Shown here: in pieces, positions 15,288 to 23,310 of the stretch
How positions within the stretch are numbered: the stretch's first letter is position 1
Layout of the letters: each line of letters starts with the position of its first letter
Assembly (NCBI RefSeq): GCF_002954775.1
Contig: NZ_KZ672952.1
Coordinates: 624,883-688,882, forward strand
DNA from: Streptomyces geranii
GTDB taxonomy: Bacteria; Actinomycetota; Actinomycetes; Streptomycetales; Streptomycetaceae
Reading direction: 5' to 3'
DNA: 64,000 bases
Program-made: the position numbers and the translations under genes
The notes under the pieces: model-generated
What the model saw: the letters and a program-made list of their open reading frames with translations, nothing else
What the model was told of the DNA's origin: nothing
Databases searched by the model: none

Positions 15288-16561
15288 AGGTTCTCCAGCT
15301 GCTTGCGGGCCCACTCCCGGCGTGCGGGCAGATGCTGGGTGGGCCAGAGTCCGGGGGTGGCCTCGTAGCCGCGCAGGAGATCGCGGGCCACGGTGATCTT
15401 GTGGACCTCCGTCGGTCCGTCGACGACGGCCATGACGGCCGCGCCGGTCCACATGTCGGCGAAGGGCATCTCGTTCGAGACGCCGAGGGCGCCGTGCAGA
15501 TGCATCGAGCGGTAGACGACGTCGTGCAGCACCTTCGGCGTCAGGAACTTGATCGCCGCGATGTCCTTGCGGACGCGTTTGTAGTCGTTGTACTGGTCGA
15601 TCTGCCAGGCCGTGTAGAGGACCATCAGCCGGAACTGGGTCAACTGGGCGTAGGAGTCGGCGAGATCGGCCTGCACCAGCTGCTTGTCCGCGAGCCGGCT
15701 GCCCTGTGTCTCGCGGGACAGGGCACGCTCGGCCATCATGTCCAGCGCCCGCTGACACTGCCCGACGACCCGCATCGCGTGATGGACGCGTCCGCCGCCG
15801 AGCCGGGTCTGGGCGATGGCGAACGCCTGGCCCTCGCCGCCGAGCAGCGCGTCACCGGGGACGCGGACGCCGTCGTACGCGATCAGCGCGTGCATGCCGT
15901 CCTCGGGGCCCTCGCCGAGCAGCCCGACGTTGCGTTCCATCCGGATGCCGGGGGTGTCGCTCGGGACCAGGAACATCGACATGCCCTTGTACGGGCTGAC
16001 GTCCGGGTCGGTCACCGCCATCACGATGACGAACTTCGAGGTGCGGGCGTTGGAGGAGAAGTACTTGCGGCCGGTGATGACCCAGTCGTCGCCGTCGCGC
16101 TCGGCCCGGGTGGTGAACATCTTCGGGTCGGCCCCGGCCTGCGGCTCGGTCATCGAGAAGCAGGAGAAGCACTCGCCCTCCAGCAGCGGCTGGAGGTAGC
16201 GGGCCTTCTGGTCGTCGGTGCCGTAGCGGGCGATGATCTCGGCGTTGCCGGTGTCGGGGGCCGCCGTACCGAAGATGACGGGGGCCCAGCTCGACGTGCC
16301 GAGGATCTCGTTGATGAGGGCCAGCTTGACCTGGCCGAAGCCGCGTCCGCCCAGTTCGGGGCCCAAGTGCGGGGCCCACAGGCCCTGTTCGCGGACCTGC
16401 CGCTTGAGCGAGCGGACGATCGGGCCGGTCTCGTCGTCGAGGGGATGGTAGGCGCGGTCGGGGTAGAGGAGGTCCAGTGGGTCCACGCGCTCGGCGCGGA
16501 AGCGCCTGATCCACTCCAGCTTCTCCTCGAACTCGGGCTCGGTGGAAAAGTCCCATGCCAT
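15284..16561 (-). CDS. Acyl-CoA dehydrogenase, ACAD10/11 type
   Basis: A 425-residue FAD-dependent acyl-CoA dehydrogenase. It has MTEPQAGADP, RKYFSSNA, and the C-terminal VVDGPTEVHK, a variant of the DGPxEVH signature of the ACAD10/11 branch in which the usual Glu is Asp. It is the first gene of the leftward unit; ATG 16559-16561 follows GAGGG by 9 bases, and the operator at 16595-16615 lies 33 bases upstream. The gene overlaps the APH-type kinase gene. Together the pair would convert a 4-hydroxyacyl-CoA to an enoyl-CoA through a 4-phospho intermediate. Confidence 0.93.
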   Translation of the reverse strand: MAWDFSTEPEFEEKLEWIRRFRAERVDPLDLLYPDRAYHPLDDETGPIVRSLKRQVREQGLWAPHLGPELGGRGFGQVKLALINEILGTSSWAPVIFGTAAPDTGNAEIIARYGTDDQKARYLQPLLEGECFSCFSMTEPQAGADPKMFTTRAERDGDDWVITGRKYFSSNARTSKFVIVMAVTDPDVSPYKGMSMFLVPSDTPGIRMERNVGLLGEGPEDGMHALIAYDGVRVPGDALLGGEGQAFAIAQTRLGGGRVHHAMRVVGQCQRALDMMAERALSRETQGSRLADKQLVQADLADSYAQLTQFRLMVLYTAWQIDQYNDYKRVRKDIAAIKFLTPKVLHDVVYRSMHLHGALGVSNEMPFADMWTGAAVMAVVDGPTEVHKITVARDLLRGYEATPGLWPTQHLPARREWARKQLENL

Positions 16562-16594
16562 GTCAGCCGACCCTCGTCTCGACGACTCGATGCG

Positions 16595-16615
16595 GGTGAG
16601 AATAACATTCTCATT
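16595..16615. promoter_or_regulatory. Palindromic operator GGTGAGAAT-N3-ATTCTCATT
   Basis: An inverted repeat with a 7-base perfect core (TGAGAAT/ATTCTCA) around a 3-base centre, located between the divergent acyl-CoA dehydrogenase and TetR genes. It is 33 bases from the dehydrogenase start and 89 from the regulator start, so it could control both. The same core occurs at 7585-7605 and as half-sites at 6249-6292. Confidence 0.8.
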
Positions 16616-16704
16616 CCATGCAAGTAAGGGTCTCGAAAGTTGCGGTGCGTGATTCGGTAGGGAGCTTCGACTGATTACCGCTGGAGTGCAGTATCGTTCT
16701 ACGC

Positions 16705-17355
16705 GTGACCGCCATCCCCGAAGAGCCAGCCTGGCGCCAGCGCGCCGTAGAGCGTTCCACCCGCGCCGCGAAACAGCGTGCCGAGCAACGCGTTCAGCGC
16801 TTCCTGGACGCGGCGCAGGAGCTCATCGCGGAGAAGGGGACGACCGACTTCACCGTCCAGGAGGTCGTCGACCGCTCGAAGCAGTCGCTGCGCAGCTTCT
16901 ACCAGCACTTCGACGGCAAGCACGAGCTGCTGCTCGCCCTGTTCGAGGACGCCCTGTCGACGTCGGCGGTCGAGATCCGCGAGGCCACCTCCGGCGCCGG
17001 GGAGCCGCTGCCCCGCCTGCGCATCGCGGTGGAGATGCTGTTCGAGCAGTCGCTGCCCAACCCCGGTGTCCAGCGCCCCCTGTTCAGTGACTTCGCCCTC
17101 CAACTGCTGGTCAAGCACCCGGCGCAGGTGGCCACCGCGCACCTGCCCCTGTTGACCCTGTTCACAGAGCTTCTGGAGCAGGCGGCCGAGGCGGGCAGCA
17201 TCCACGCGGACAAGCCCAGGCGGCTGGCGGCGCTCGTCATGCAGACGGTCATGTTCGCCGCCCAGGCCAACGGCGTCCCCTCGGACAGCCACGCCCACCC
17301 TGTGACCGCCGACGAGGTGTGGCAGTTCTGCCTCGGCGGAATCTCGGGCGCCTGA
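16705..17355 (+). CDS. TetR-family transcriptional regulator of the catabolic island
   Basis: A 216-residue one-component regulator. The N-terminal helix-turn-helix is TVQEVVDRSKQSLRSFYQHF (about residues 51-70), followed by an all-helical ligand domain. It starts at GTG 16705; no Shine-Dalgarno sequence precedes it and a TATCGT -10-like hexamer ends 7 bases upstream, so the message may be leaderless. The gene is divergent to the acyl-CoA dehydrogenase operon and next to the palindrome at 16595-16615. Because the same core lies before the other two units, I infer it represses the whole island and is released by an acyl-CoA or pathway intermediate. Confidence 0.92.
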   Translation: MTAIPEEPAWRQRAVERSTRAAKQRAEQRVQRFLDAAQELIAEKGTTDFTVQEVVDRSKQSLRSFYQHFDGKHELLLALFEDALSTSAVEIREATSGAGEPLPRLRIAVEMLFEQSLPNPGVQRPLFSDFALQLLVKHPAQVATAHLPLLTLFTELLEQAAEAGSIHADKPRRLAALVMQTVMFAAQANGVPSDSHAHPVTADEVWQFCLGGISGA

Positions 17356-17381
17356 ACCGCCACTGCCGCTGTCACTGCCAC

Positions 17382-17416
17382 CGCTGCGGAGAGCGGCGTT
17401 CTCACTCTCCGCAGCG
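17382..17416. terminator. Bidirectional terminator, 12-bp stem
   Basis: Arms 17382-17393 and 17405-17416 are exactly complementary around an 11-base loop, between the convergent TetR and chitinase genes. Confidence 0.8.
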
Positions 17417-17431
17417 AGGGGGCTGCCGCCG

Positions 17432-18316
17432 TCAGCAGTAGAGGTTGCCGCCCGGGCCGACGCCGAGGATCGAGGCGAAGCGCTGGTAGGCGGTGACGCG
17501 GCTCTGGACCTGGGCGGGGTTCTTCCCGTCGCACTCCAGTGAGCCGTTGATCGACCGGATGGTCTGTCCGAAGCCGGCCTGGTTGACCATGGCGTTGTGC
17601 GGGGTCATCGTGCCGGGTCCCGACTGGGTATTCCAGTACCACAGGCCGGTCTTCCAGGCGACGGCCGCGTCGTTCTGCACCAGCCAGGGGTTGCCCAGCA
17701 GGTTGAGGCCGAGCGCGTCACCGGCGGCCTTGTAGTTGAAGTTCCAGCTGAGCTGGATCGGACCGCGCCCGTAGTAGGCCGCCTGGCCCGCCGGGCAGCC
17801 GTAGGGCTGGCTCCAGTCGCAGTAGTGCGGGTAGTTGGCGGTGTTCTGCTCCACGATGTGGACCAGCCCGCCGGTCTCGTGGTTGACGTTGGCGAGGAAC
17901 GCCGCCGCCTCCTGCTTCTTCACGGTGTCGCTGCCGGTCTTCGCGAACGCCGGATAGGCGCTCAGCGCGGCCGTCAGCCCGCTGTACGTGTAGAAGGAGT
18001 TCCGGCTCGGGAACATCTGGTTGAACTGCGCCTCGGAGACCACGAATCCGGAGGGTACCGTCGAGCCGTCGCACGCGTACGGCTCCCAGTACCAGGTGCT
18101 GATGGTCGGGTCGTAGCCCGGGTTGTCGTGCTCGGCGATGTACGCCTTGCCGTCCGTGTAGCGGACGATGTTGCCGGTGACGTAGGCCTTGCCGGCCACC
18201 CAGGCCGGGTAGCTCGAACACGCGGCGGCGGACGCGCTCGGCGCCGGCATGAGCACCGGCGCGGCGGTTCCGAGGACGAGTGCGGTCAGGAGTGCGGAGA
18301 TACGGCGCCTCGACAC
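17432..18316 (-). CDS. Secreted family 19 chitinase with chitin-binding domain
   Basis: A 294-residue secreted endochitinase that cleaves chitin. A signal peptide (RRR followed by a hydrophobic stretch, ending near ASA) is followed by a CBM5/12-type chitin-binding domain (YPAWVAGKAYVTGN, then WYWEPYAC) and a GH19 catalytic domain with the active-site NHETGG and GRGPIQLSWNFNY. The order and length match the small Streptomyces GH19 chitinases. I start it at GTG 18316 because GAAGGAG precedes it; the frame continues upstream but without a ribosome site. The direct repeats at 18455-18495 suggest chitin induction and glucose repression. It is unrelated to the neighbouring catabolic operons. Confidence 0.95.
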   Translation of the reverse strand: MSRRRISALLTALVLGTAAPVLMPAPSASAAACSSYPAWVAGKAYVTGNIVRYTDGKAYIAEHDNPGYDPTISTWYWEPYACDGSTVPSGFVVSEAQFNQMFPSRNSFYTYSGLTAALSAYPAFAKTGSDTVKKQEAAAFLANVNHETGGLVHIVEQNTANYPHYCDWSQPYGCPAGQAAYYGRGPIQLSWNFNYKAAGDALGLNLLGNPWLVQNDAAVAWKTGLWYWNTQSGPGTMTPHNAMVNQAGFGQTIRSINGSLECDGKNPAQVQSRVTAYQRFASILGVGPGGNLYC

Positions 18317-18454
18317 AGGGTCAACTCCTTCGCGGAGCACGGCCGTTCCCGCCCGAGGGCAGCGCGGAGCAGGCCCTTGGCGCACGTGCCGGCCTCAGCC
18401 GGCCACGGCGTGGGGCGGCCGTGGTGGGGGGTGTGGAGGCACACTCAACTCCCT

Positions 18455-18495
18455 TGGTCTGGACCAGTCAAGGGTATAGACCAGCCAACAGACCA
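18455..18495 (-). promoter_or_regulatory. Chitinase-type direct repeats upstream of the GH19 gene
   Basis: On the minus strand three 12-base repeats are visible: TGGTCTGTTGGC (18484-18495), TGGTCTATACCC (18472-18483, abutting) and TGGTCCAGACCA (18455-18466, itself a palindrome). A TTGACT -35-like hexamer sits between the last two. Streptomyces chitinase promoters are known for such 12-base TGGTCYRGACCA-type direct repeats that overlap the promoter and mediate chitin induction and glucose repression. They lie about 140-180 bases before the chitinase start. Confidence 0.75.
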
Positions 18496-18531
18496 AGGAA
18501 CAACAGGAGTTCCGCGAAGAATGAGCGCGAG

Positions 18532-19857
18532 TCAGCTCAGCGGCTTCGCCAGCAGCGCCTTGCGGTGGCTGAACGTCTCGATCGAGTAGCGGCCGTGGTA
18601 ACTGCCCATCCCGCTCTCCCCGACTCCTCCGAACGGCAGGTCGGAGACGGTGAGATGCGCGAGCGGCAGGCCGTAGCCGACGGCGCCGGAGGACGTCTCG
18701 TCGGCGATGCGCTCCCGGGTCGTGCCGGACTCGGTGAACACGTACAGCGCGAGCGGCTTGTCGCGGTCGTTGATGAAGCCGATCGCCTCGTCGAGCCCGT
18801 CCACGGTGACGATGGGCAGGATCGGACCGAAGATCTCCTCGGCCATCACGGGCGAGGCGGGGTCGACGTCGGCGAGGACGGTCGGCGCGATGTACTTGGT
18901 CGTACGGTCCTTGGCGCCGCCGGTCACGACACGCCCCGAGTCGAGGAGTCCGGCGAGCCGGTCGAAGTGCCGTTCGTTGACGATCCGGCCGTACTCGGTG
19001 GAGGTGGCCGGGTCCGTGCCGAACAGCTTCTCGACGGCCTTGGCGAGCGCGGGCTCCAGCGCGGCGGCGGTCTCCGGGTCGGTGAGGACGTAGTCGGGGG
19101 CGACGCAGGTCTGGCCGGCGTTGAGGAACTTGCCCCGGACCAGCCGGTCGGCGACGACGTCCGCGTCGATGCCGGTGTCGACGAACGCCGGTGACTTGCC
19201 GCCGAGTTCGAGGGCGACCGGGGTGAGGTGCTCGGCGGCGGCGCGCATCACGATCCGGCCGACGGTGCCGTTGCCGGTGTAGAAGATGTGGTCGAAGCGC
19301 TCGGCGAGCAGGGCGGTGGTCTCCGGGACCCCACCCTCGACGACGGCGACGGCGTCCGCGTCCAGGTACTGCGGCAGCAGCCGGGCGACGATCTCCGAGG
19401 TGGCGGGGGCCAGTTCGCTCGGCTTGACGACGACCGCGTTGCCTGCGGCGAGCGCGCCGACGACCGGGGTCAGCAGCAGCTGGACCGGGTAGTTCCAGGG
19501 TGCGATGACGAGGACGACGCCCAGCGGGTCGTACTGCGTCCAGGCGGTGGCGTCGGCGCCGAGTCGCTCGGGGACCGGCGCGGGTTCGGGGCTCAGCCAG
19601 CCGTCGAGGTGGTCGAGGGTGTGGTCGATCTCGCGGATCGTGAAGTCGATCTCCGTGCGGAAGGCTTCGGTCGAACTCTTGCCGAGGTCCGCGTGGAGCG
19701 CGGCGGCCACGTCCGTGCCGTGCTCGGTGAGGAGTTCGCGCAGGCGGCCGAGCTGTCCCTTGCGCCACTCGACGGGCTTGGTACGGCCCGTACGGAAGGT
19801 GGCGCGCAGCCGCGCCACGATGTCGGCGGGCTGCTCGGTGGGCGTGGGGTGGTTCAC
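18532..19857 (-). CDS. Aldehyde dehydrogenase (succinate-semialdehyde/benzaldehyde-type)
   Basis: A 441-residue NAD(P)-dependent aldehyde dehydrogenase of the shorter class-3-like branch, without the extra N-terminal segment of the longer enzymes. Landmarks are APWNYPVQ, FYTGNGTVGR, ELGGKSPAF (catalytic Glu), NAGQTCVAPDY (catalytic Cys) and EIFGPI. It starts at GTG 19855-19857. It stands alone, between the chitinase promoter and a MarR gene transcribed in the same direction; the AT-rich stretch around 19915-19930 is probably its promoter. The substrate cannot be assigned. Confidence 0.92.
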   Translation of the reverse strand: MNHPTPTEQPADIVARLRATFRTGRTKPVEWRKGQLGRLRELLTEHGTDVAAALHADLGKSSTEAFRTEIDFTIREIDHTLDHLDGWLSPEPAPVPERLGADATAWTQYDPLGVVLVIAPWNYPVQLLLTPVVGALAAGNAVVVKPSELAPATSEIVARLLPQYLDADAVAVVEGGVPETTALLAERFDHIFYTGNGTVGRIVMRAAAEHLTPVALELGGKSPAFVDTGIDADVVADRLVRGKFLNAGQTCVAPDYVLTDPETAAALEPALAKAVEKLFGTDPATSTEYGRIVNERHFDRLAGLLDSGRVVTGGAKDRTTKYIAPTVLADVDPASPVMAEEIFGPILPIVTVDGLDEAIGFINDRDKPLALYVFTESGTTRERIADETSSGAVGYGLPLAHLTVSDLPFGGVGESGMGSYHGRYSIETFSHRKALLAKPLS

Positions 19858-19979
19858 GGTGCCTCGCTCATGATGGATTCACACGGTCGTCTCAGTGCGC
19901 ACAACCAGGATGCGGCAAATTAAATTCCCCATACACGAAGATAACCGTACGCAGTTGTCCGTCACCGCACGTGTCGGCG

Positions 19980-20420
19980 TCAGACCTGTGCCGTCGTGCC
20001 GTCGAGGGTCACGGCCAGGCGGTCCAGCAGGGCGCGCAGGAGTTCGTCGTCGCCGTCGCTGAGCAGCGGCCAGTCGGTGCGGACGTCGCGGTCGAGGCGG
20101 CGCCAGTACTCCTGGCCGCGCGGGGTGAGGTGGACGAGGATGCGGCGGCGGTCGTGCGGGTCGACCCGCCGGTGGACGAGGTTCTGGTCGACGAGGTGGT
20201 CGACCAGCCGGGTCAGGGTCGGCGGCGGCAGGAAGGCGGCCTCGGAGATCGCGGTCATGTGGTGACCGGCGCCGTCGGAGAGCAGGGCGAGCACGCGCCA
20301 GGCGTCGAGCGAGCAGCCGTGCTCGTCCAGGACGGGCTGGAGGCGGCGCGCGGCCAGCCGCTCGGCTCTGGTCAGGAGCCGCAGAAGATCCTGGGGCCGG
20401 CGCTGCGAAGGTGTGGTCAT
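19980..20420 (-). CDS. MarR-family transcriptional regulator
   Basis: A 146-residue winged-helix regulator. The DNA-binding core is EAAFLPPPTLTRLVDHLVDQNLVHRRVDPHDRRRI, with the typical wing residues D-x-R-(R)3. ATG 20418-20420 is chosen because a GGAG/GCAGG stretch lies just upstream; a longer frame exists but begins in the promoter region. Two TACGAT-like hexamers on the minus strand (within 20452-20476) are repeated ATCGTAYGA elements and may be the promoter or an operator. The gene may regulate itself or the ALDH downstream. Confidence 0.88.
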   Translation of the reverse strand: MTTPSQRRPQDLLRLLTRAERLAARRLQPVLDEHGCSLDAWRVLALLSDGAGHHMTAISEAAFLPPPTLTRLVDHLVDQNLVHRRVDPHDRRRILVHLTPRGQEYWRRLDRDVRTDWPLLSDGDDELLRALLDRLAVTLDGTTAQV

Positions 20421-20510
20421 CCTGCTGCTCCTCGGTCCCGGGGGTACGTACATCGTATGAGACGGAATCGTACGAGCCGGAGGGGACTCCGCTGCCATGG
20501 CGTCGGCCCG

Positions 20511-20864
20511 TCAGTCGTCGACCTCGCCGAGGAAGGGGCGGACCTCGACCGGCAGAGTGGTCGCCAGGGCGGCCTTGCGGCCCCACTCCAGGGCGGCGTC
20601 GAGGTCGGGGGCCATGACCAGGCAGATCCCGCCGAGGAACTCCTTGTGCTCGGCGTAGGGTCCTTCGATCTCCTCGACCTCGTCGCCGAAGGGGCGCAGC
20701 ACGGTCGCGGCGTCCGGGCGGTGCAGTCCGCCCGCGAAGACCCAGGCCCCGGCCTCGCGCAGCTCGTCGTGGAAGACGGTCAGCCGGTGGTTGATCTCGA
20801 CCATCGTCTCGGGCGCGGACGGTTCGCCGACCGGCTTCATCGCGCTGAGCAGGTAGTACTTCAT
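20511..20864 (-). CDS. YCII-domain (DGPF) protein
   Basis: A 117-residue small protein of the YCII/DGPF family, dimeric ferredoxin-like fold. The signature is EGPYAEHKEFLGG, with the family's His-containing variant. AGGAGG precedes ATG 20864. Streptomyces often pair such proteins with ECF sigma factors of the SigJ/ECF41-like groups, but no sigma factor is next to this one. It lies immediately upstream of, and in the same direction as, the MarR gene. The biochemical function is not established; a hydrolase or dehydrochlorinase-like role has been proposed for relatives. Confidence 0.88.
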   Translation of the reverse strand: MKYYLLSAMKPVGEPSAPETMVEINHRLTVFHDELREAGAWVFAGGLHRPDAATVLRPFGDEVEEIEGPYAEHKEFLGGICLVMAPDLDAALEWGRKAALATTLPVEVRPFLGEVDD

Positions 20865-20962
20865 GGCGTCCTCCTGGGCATCACGGCTCTGCCCCATCTC
20901 CTACACGAAGGGAGCACCGCTGTAGAGACACAACGCACCTCGACACCGGGAGAATCTTGTCC

Positions 20963-22009
20963 ATGACCGTCACTCCGCACCCGCTCGTCCTCGAAGCCCG
21001 CCGACTCGCCGCCGAGGTACTCGCCCCGCAGGCCGGCCGGGTCGACCAGGAGGGCGTGCCCGTGAGCAGCATCAAGGCGATCAAGCGGTCGGGGCTGCTC
21101 GGGGTGAGCGCGCCGAGGGACCACGGGGGTGCGGGGGCGCCCGCCTCGGTGGCCCGGGAGGTCGCCGAGATCCTGGCCGGGGCGTGCTGTTCGACGTGGT
21201 TCGTGCAGACCCAGCACCACACCCCGGTGAAGCTGCTGACGGAGTCTCAGTTCCCGGTTCGGCAGCGCATGTTGGGCCCGCTGTCGACGGGCGCGCTGCT
21301 TTCCGGCATCGCGTACGCGCATCTGCGGGCGTTCCCGCGCGTCCTGGTACGGGCGGGATACGAGCGCGGGGGCTGGCGCTTCGACGGGACGGTGCCCTGG
21401 TACACGGGCTGGGGACTGAACGACGTAATGCTGCTCGCGGGGCTGACCGACACGGACGAGGTGGTGTTCGCCTTCGCCGACGCGCGCGAGCAGTCGGGGC
21501 TGCGGGCCTCGCCGATCATGCGGCTGGCGGCGCTCACGGCGGCCCGTACGGTCTCCCTGGAGCTGAAGGGCCTGCGGTTGCCGGAGGAGGCGATCGTCCT
21601 GCGCACCCCGCGTGAGAAGTTCGCCCTGGACGACCTCCCCCGGGCCACCAACACGAGTCCGGCCGTCTTCGGGGTGGCGTACGCGGCCCTGGACCTCCTG
21701 GCAGCCCACCCCGACGCGACGGCGACGGCCCGCTCCCTGCGCACCCGCCTGGACGCGGTCCGCCGCAACGCATACGCCCTGGCGGACCACCGCCGCCCCC
21801 AGGAGCACATCGCCCAGCGCCTGACCCTCAAGACCCGCGCCTACGACCTGATGCGCACGGCGACGACAGCGGGGATCGTGGCCGGCGGCGGCCGTTCGAT
21901 GGACCTGACCAGCCCGGCCCAACGCCTGGCCCGGGAGGGCCTGTTCCTCCTGATCCAGGGCCAGACGACGGACGTGAGAGAGGCACACCTGGCCTCATTG
22001 GGAGAGTGA
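20963..22009 (+). CDS. Acyl-CoA dehydrogenase-like flavoprotein
   Basis: A 348-residue protein with the acyl-CoA dehydrogenase fold (HGGAGAPASVAREVAEIL in the N-terminal helical domain, a central beta domain around WRFDGTVPWYTGWG, and a C-terminal helical bundle ending in GGGRSMDLTSPAQRLAREGLF). It lacks the SEPxAGSD and GTSEIQ motifs of true fatty-acyl enzymes and resembles the flavin-dependent hydroxylase/DszC side of the superfamily. ATG 20963 follows GGGAG by 10 bases; a TTG two codons upstream is closer to that site and cannot be excluded. It is divergent to the YCII gene and convergent with the sulfur cluster, so it might share a role with it. Confidence 0.85.
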   Translation: MTVTPHPLVLEARRLAAEVLAPQAGRVDQEGVPVSSIKAIKRSGLLGVSAPRDHGGAGAPASVAREVAEILAGACCSTWFVQTQHHTPVKLLTESQFPVRQRMLGPLSTGALLSGIAYAHLRAFPRVLVRAGYERGGWRFDGTVPWYTGWGLNDVMLLAGLTDTDEVVFAFADAREQSGLRASPIMRLAALTAARTVSLELKGLRLPEEAIVLRTPREKFALDDLPRATNTSPAVFGVAYAALDLLAAHPDATATARSLRTRLDAVRRNAYALADHRRPQEHIAQRLTLKTRAYDLMRTATTAGIVAGGGRSMDLTSPAQRLAREGLFLLIQGQTTDVREAHLASLGE

Positions 22010-22011
22010 CA

Positions 22012-22096
22012 GCGCCCCTGGGAAGGAAGCGCGAAGCGCACCTTCCCAGGGGCGCGGGGAACTGCGCGACCAGCCCCCACCCACTCGCAGCCAAAG
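22012..22096. repeat. Streptomyces dispersed intergenic palindrome / terminator
   Basis: A hairpin with 15-bp perfect arms (22012-22026 and 22041-22055) is followed by GGGGCGCGGGGAACTGCGCG and then GACCAGCC and GCAGCC. The same block recurs at 31501-31566. This is the well-known short repeat found at the ends of many Streptomyces genes. Here it separates the convergent genes ending at 22009 and 22100 and would act as a bidirectional terminator. Confidence 0.85.
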
Positions 22097-22099
22097 AAC

Positions 22100-23248
22100 C
22101 TACCCAGCGAACGGCACCTGCGCGGCCGGCGCAGCCACCGCCCCCGAGAACGGATGCCGCCACACCCCCCGCGCCGCCAGCCGAGGCAACACCCCCTCCC
22201 CGAACCAGTACGCCTCCTCCAGATGCGGATATCCGGACAGCACGAACTCGTCGATCCCCAGCGCGTGGTACTCGGAGATCCGATCGGCGACCTCGTCATG
22301 GCTGCCGACCAGCGCGGTCCCCGCGCCACCCCGGACCAGCCCGATCCCCGCCCAGAGGTTGGGATGGATCTCCAGTCCGTCCCGGTTGCCGCCCCCGTGC
22401 AGCGCGAGCATCCGCTGCTGCCCCTCCGACTCGCTCCGCGCGAGCCCCGCCTGGATCTCCCGTACGGTCTTCGGGTCGAACCCGGCGAGGATCCGGTCCG
22501 CCTCCGCCCACGCCGCCTCGGCGGTGTCGCGGGTGATGACGTGCAGCCGGATGCCGAACCGCAGGGTGCGCCCCTGCTTGGCGGCGAGCCCCCGCACCCA
22601 GGCGATCTTCTCGGCGACCTGGGCGGGCGGTTCGCCCCAGGTGAGGTAGACGTCGACGTGCTTGGCGGCGACCTCACCGGCGATGGGCGAGGAGCCCCCG
22701 AAGTACACCTCGGGGATCGGATCGGGCACACGGGCCAGTTTGGCGTCCTCGACGCGGAGGTGTTCGCCGGCCAGGTCGACCGTCTTGCCCTCCCACAACT
22801 CCCTTACGACTTGCAGGAATTCGCCGGTACGGCGGTAGCGAGCGTCCTTGTCGAGGAAGTCGCCGTAGGCCTTCTGCTCGTGGCTCTCGCCGCCGGTGAC
22901 GACGTTGAGGAGGAGCCGGCCGCCGGACTGACGCTGGAAGGTGGACGCCATCTGGGCGGCGAGGGTCGGGGAGACGAAGCCGGGGCGGAAGGCGACCAAG
23001 AACTTCAGGCGTTCGGTGTGCTGGCTGACCATGGCGGTGGTCAGCCAGGCGTCCTCGCACCAGGCGCCGGTGGGGGTGAGCGCGCCGACGAAGCCCAGGT
23101 CCTCGGCGGCGCGGGCGATCTGGCTCAGGTAGGCGACCGTCGGCGGCCGGTTCTGTCCGAAGGCGGTGGCCGGGGTGCCGTGGCCGCCGCCGACGACATG
23201 GCGGCTGTCGCCGTTGGTGGGGAGGAACCAGTGGAAGGTGAGGGACAC
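22100..23248 (-). CDS. ssuD: FMNH2-dependent alkanesulfonate monooxygenase
   Basis: A 382-residue bacterial-luciferase-like TIM-barrel monooxygenase that cleaves the C-S bond of sulfonates, giving an aldehyde and sulfite. The pattern HWFLPTNGDSR, FLVAFRPGFVSPTLAAQMA, NVVTGG and EVYFGGSSP matches SsuD. GTG 23248 is chosen because GGAGAT lies 6 bases upstream; the frame extends further but without a ribosome site. Reduced FMN would come from the SsuE-like protein encoded two genes upstream. It is the last gene of the leftward sulfur cluster. The C-terminal tail (AVAAPAAQVPFAG) is slightly longer than in Escherichia coli. Confidence 0.93.
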   Translation of the reverse strand: MSLTFHWFLPTNGDSRHVVGGGHGTPATAFGQNRPPTVAYLSQIARAAEDLGFVGALTPTGAWCEDAWLTTAMVSQHTERLKFLVAFRPGFVSPTLAAQMASTFQRQSGGRLLLNVVTGGESHEQKAYGDFLDKDARYRRTGEFLQVVRELWEGKTVDLAGEHLRVEDAKLARVPDPIPEVYFGGSSPIAGEVAAKHVDVYLTWGEPPAQVAEKIAWVRGLAAKQGRTLRFGIRLHVITRDTAEAAWAEADRILAGFDPKTVREIQAGLARSESEGQQRMLALHGGGNRDGLEIHPNLWAGIGLVRGGAGTALVGSHDEVADRISEYHALGIDEFVLSGYPHLEEAYWFGEGVLPRLAARGVWRHPFSGAVAAPAAQVPFAG

Positions 23249-23310
23249 CGAAGATCTCCGATCGGGAACGTCGCGGGGAACGTCGTCGCGTTGCGGCAGG
23301 CCGTCGCGGG

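Noticed and set aside
19857-19874. Five-codon upstream frame whose stop overlaps the GTG start of the ALDH
   Set aside because: It has no ribosome site of its own and is short enough to arise by chance.
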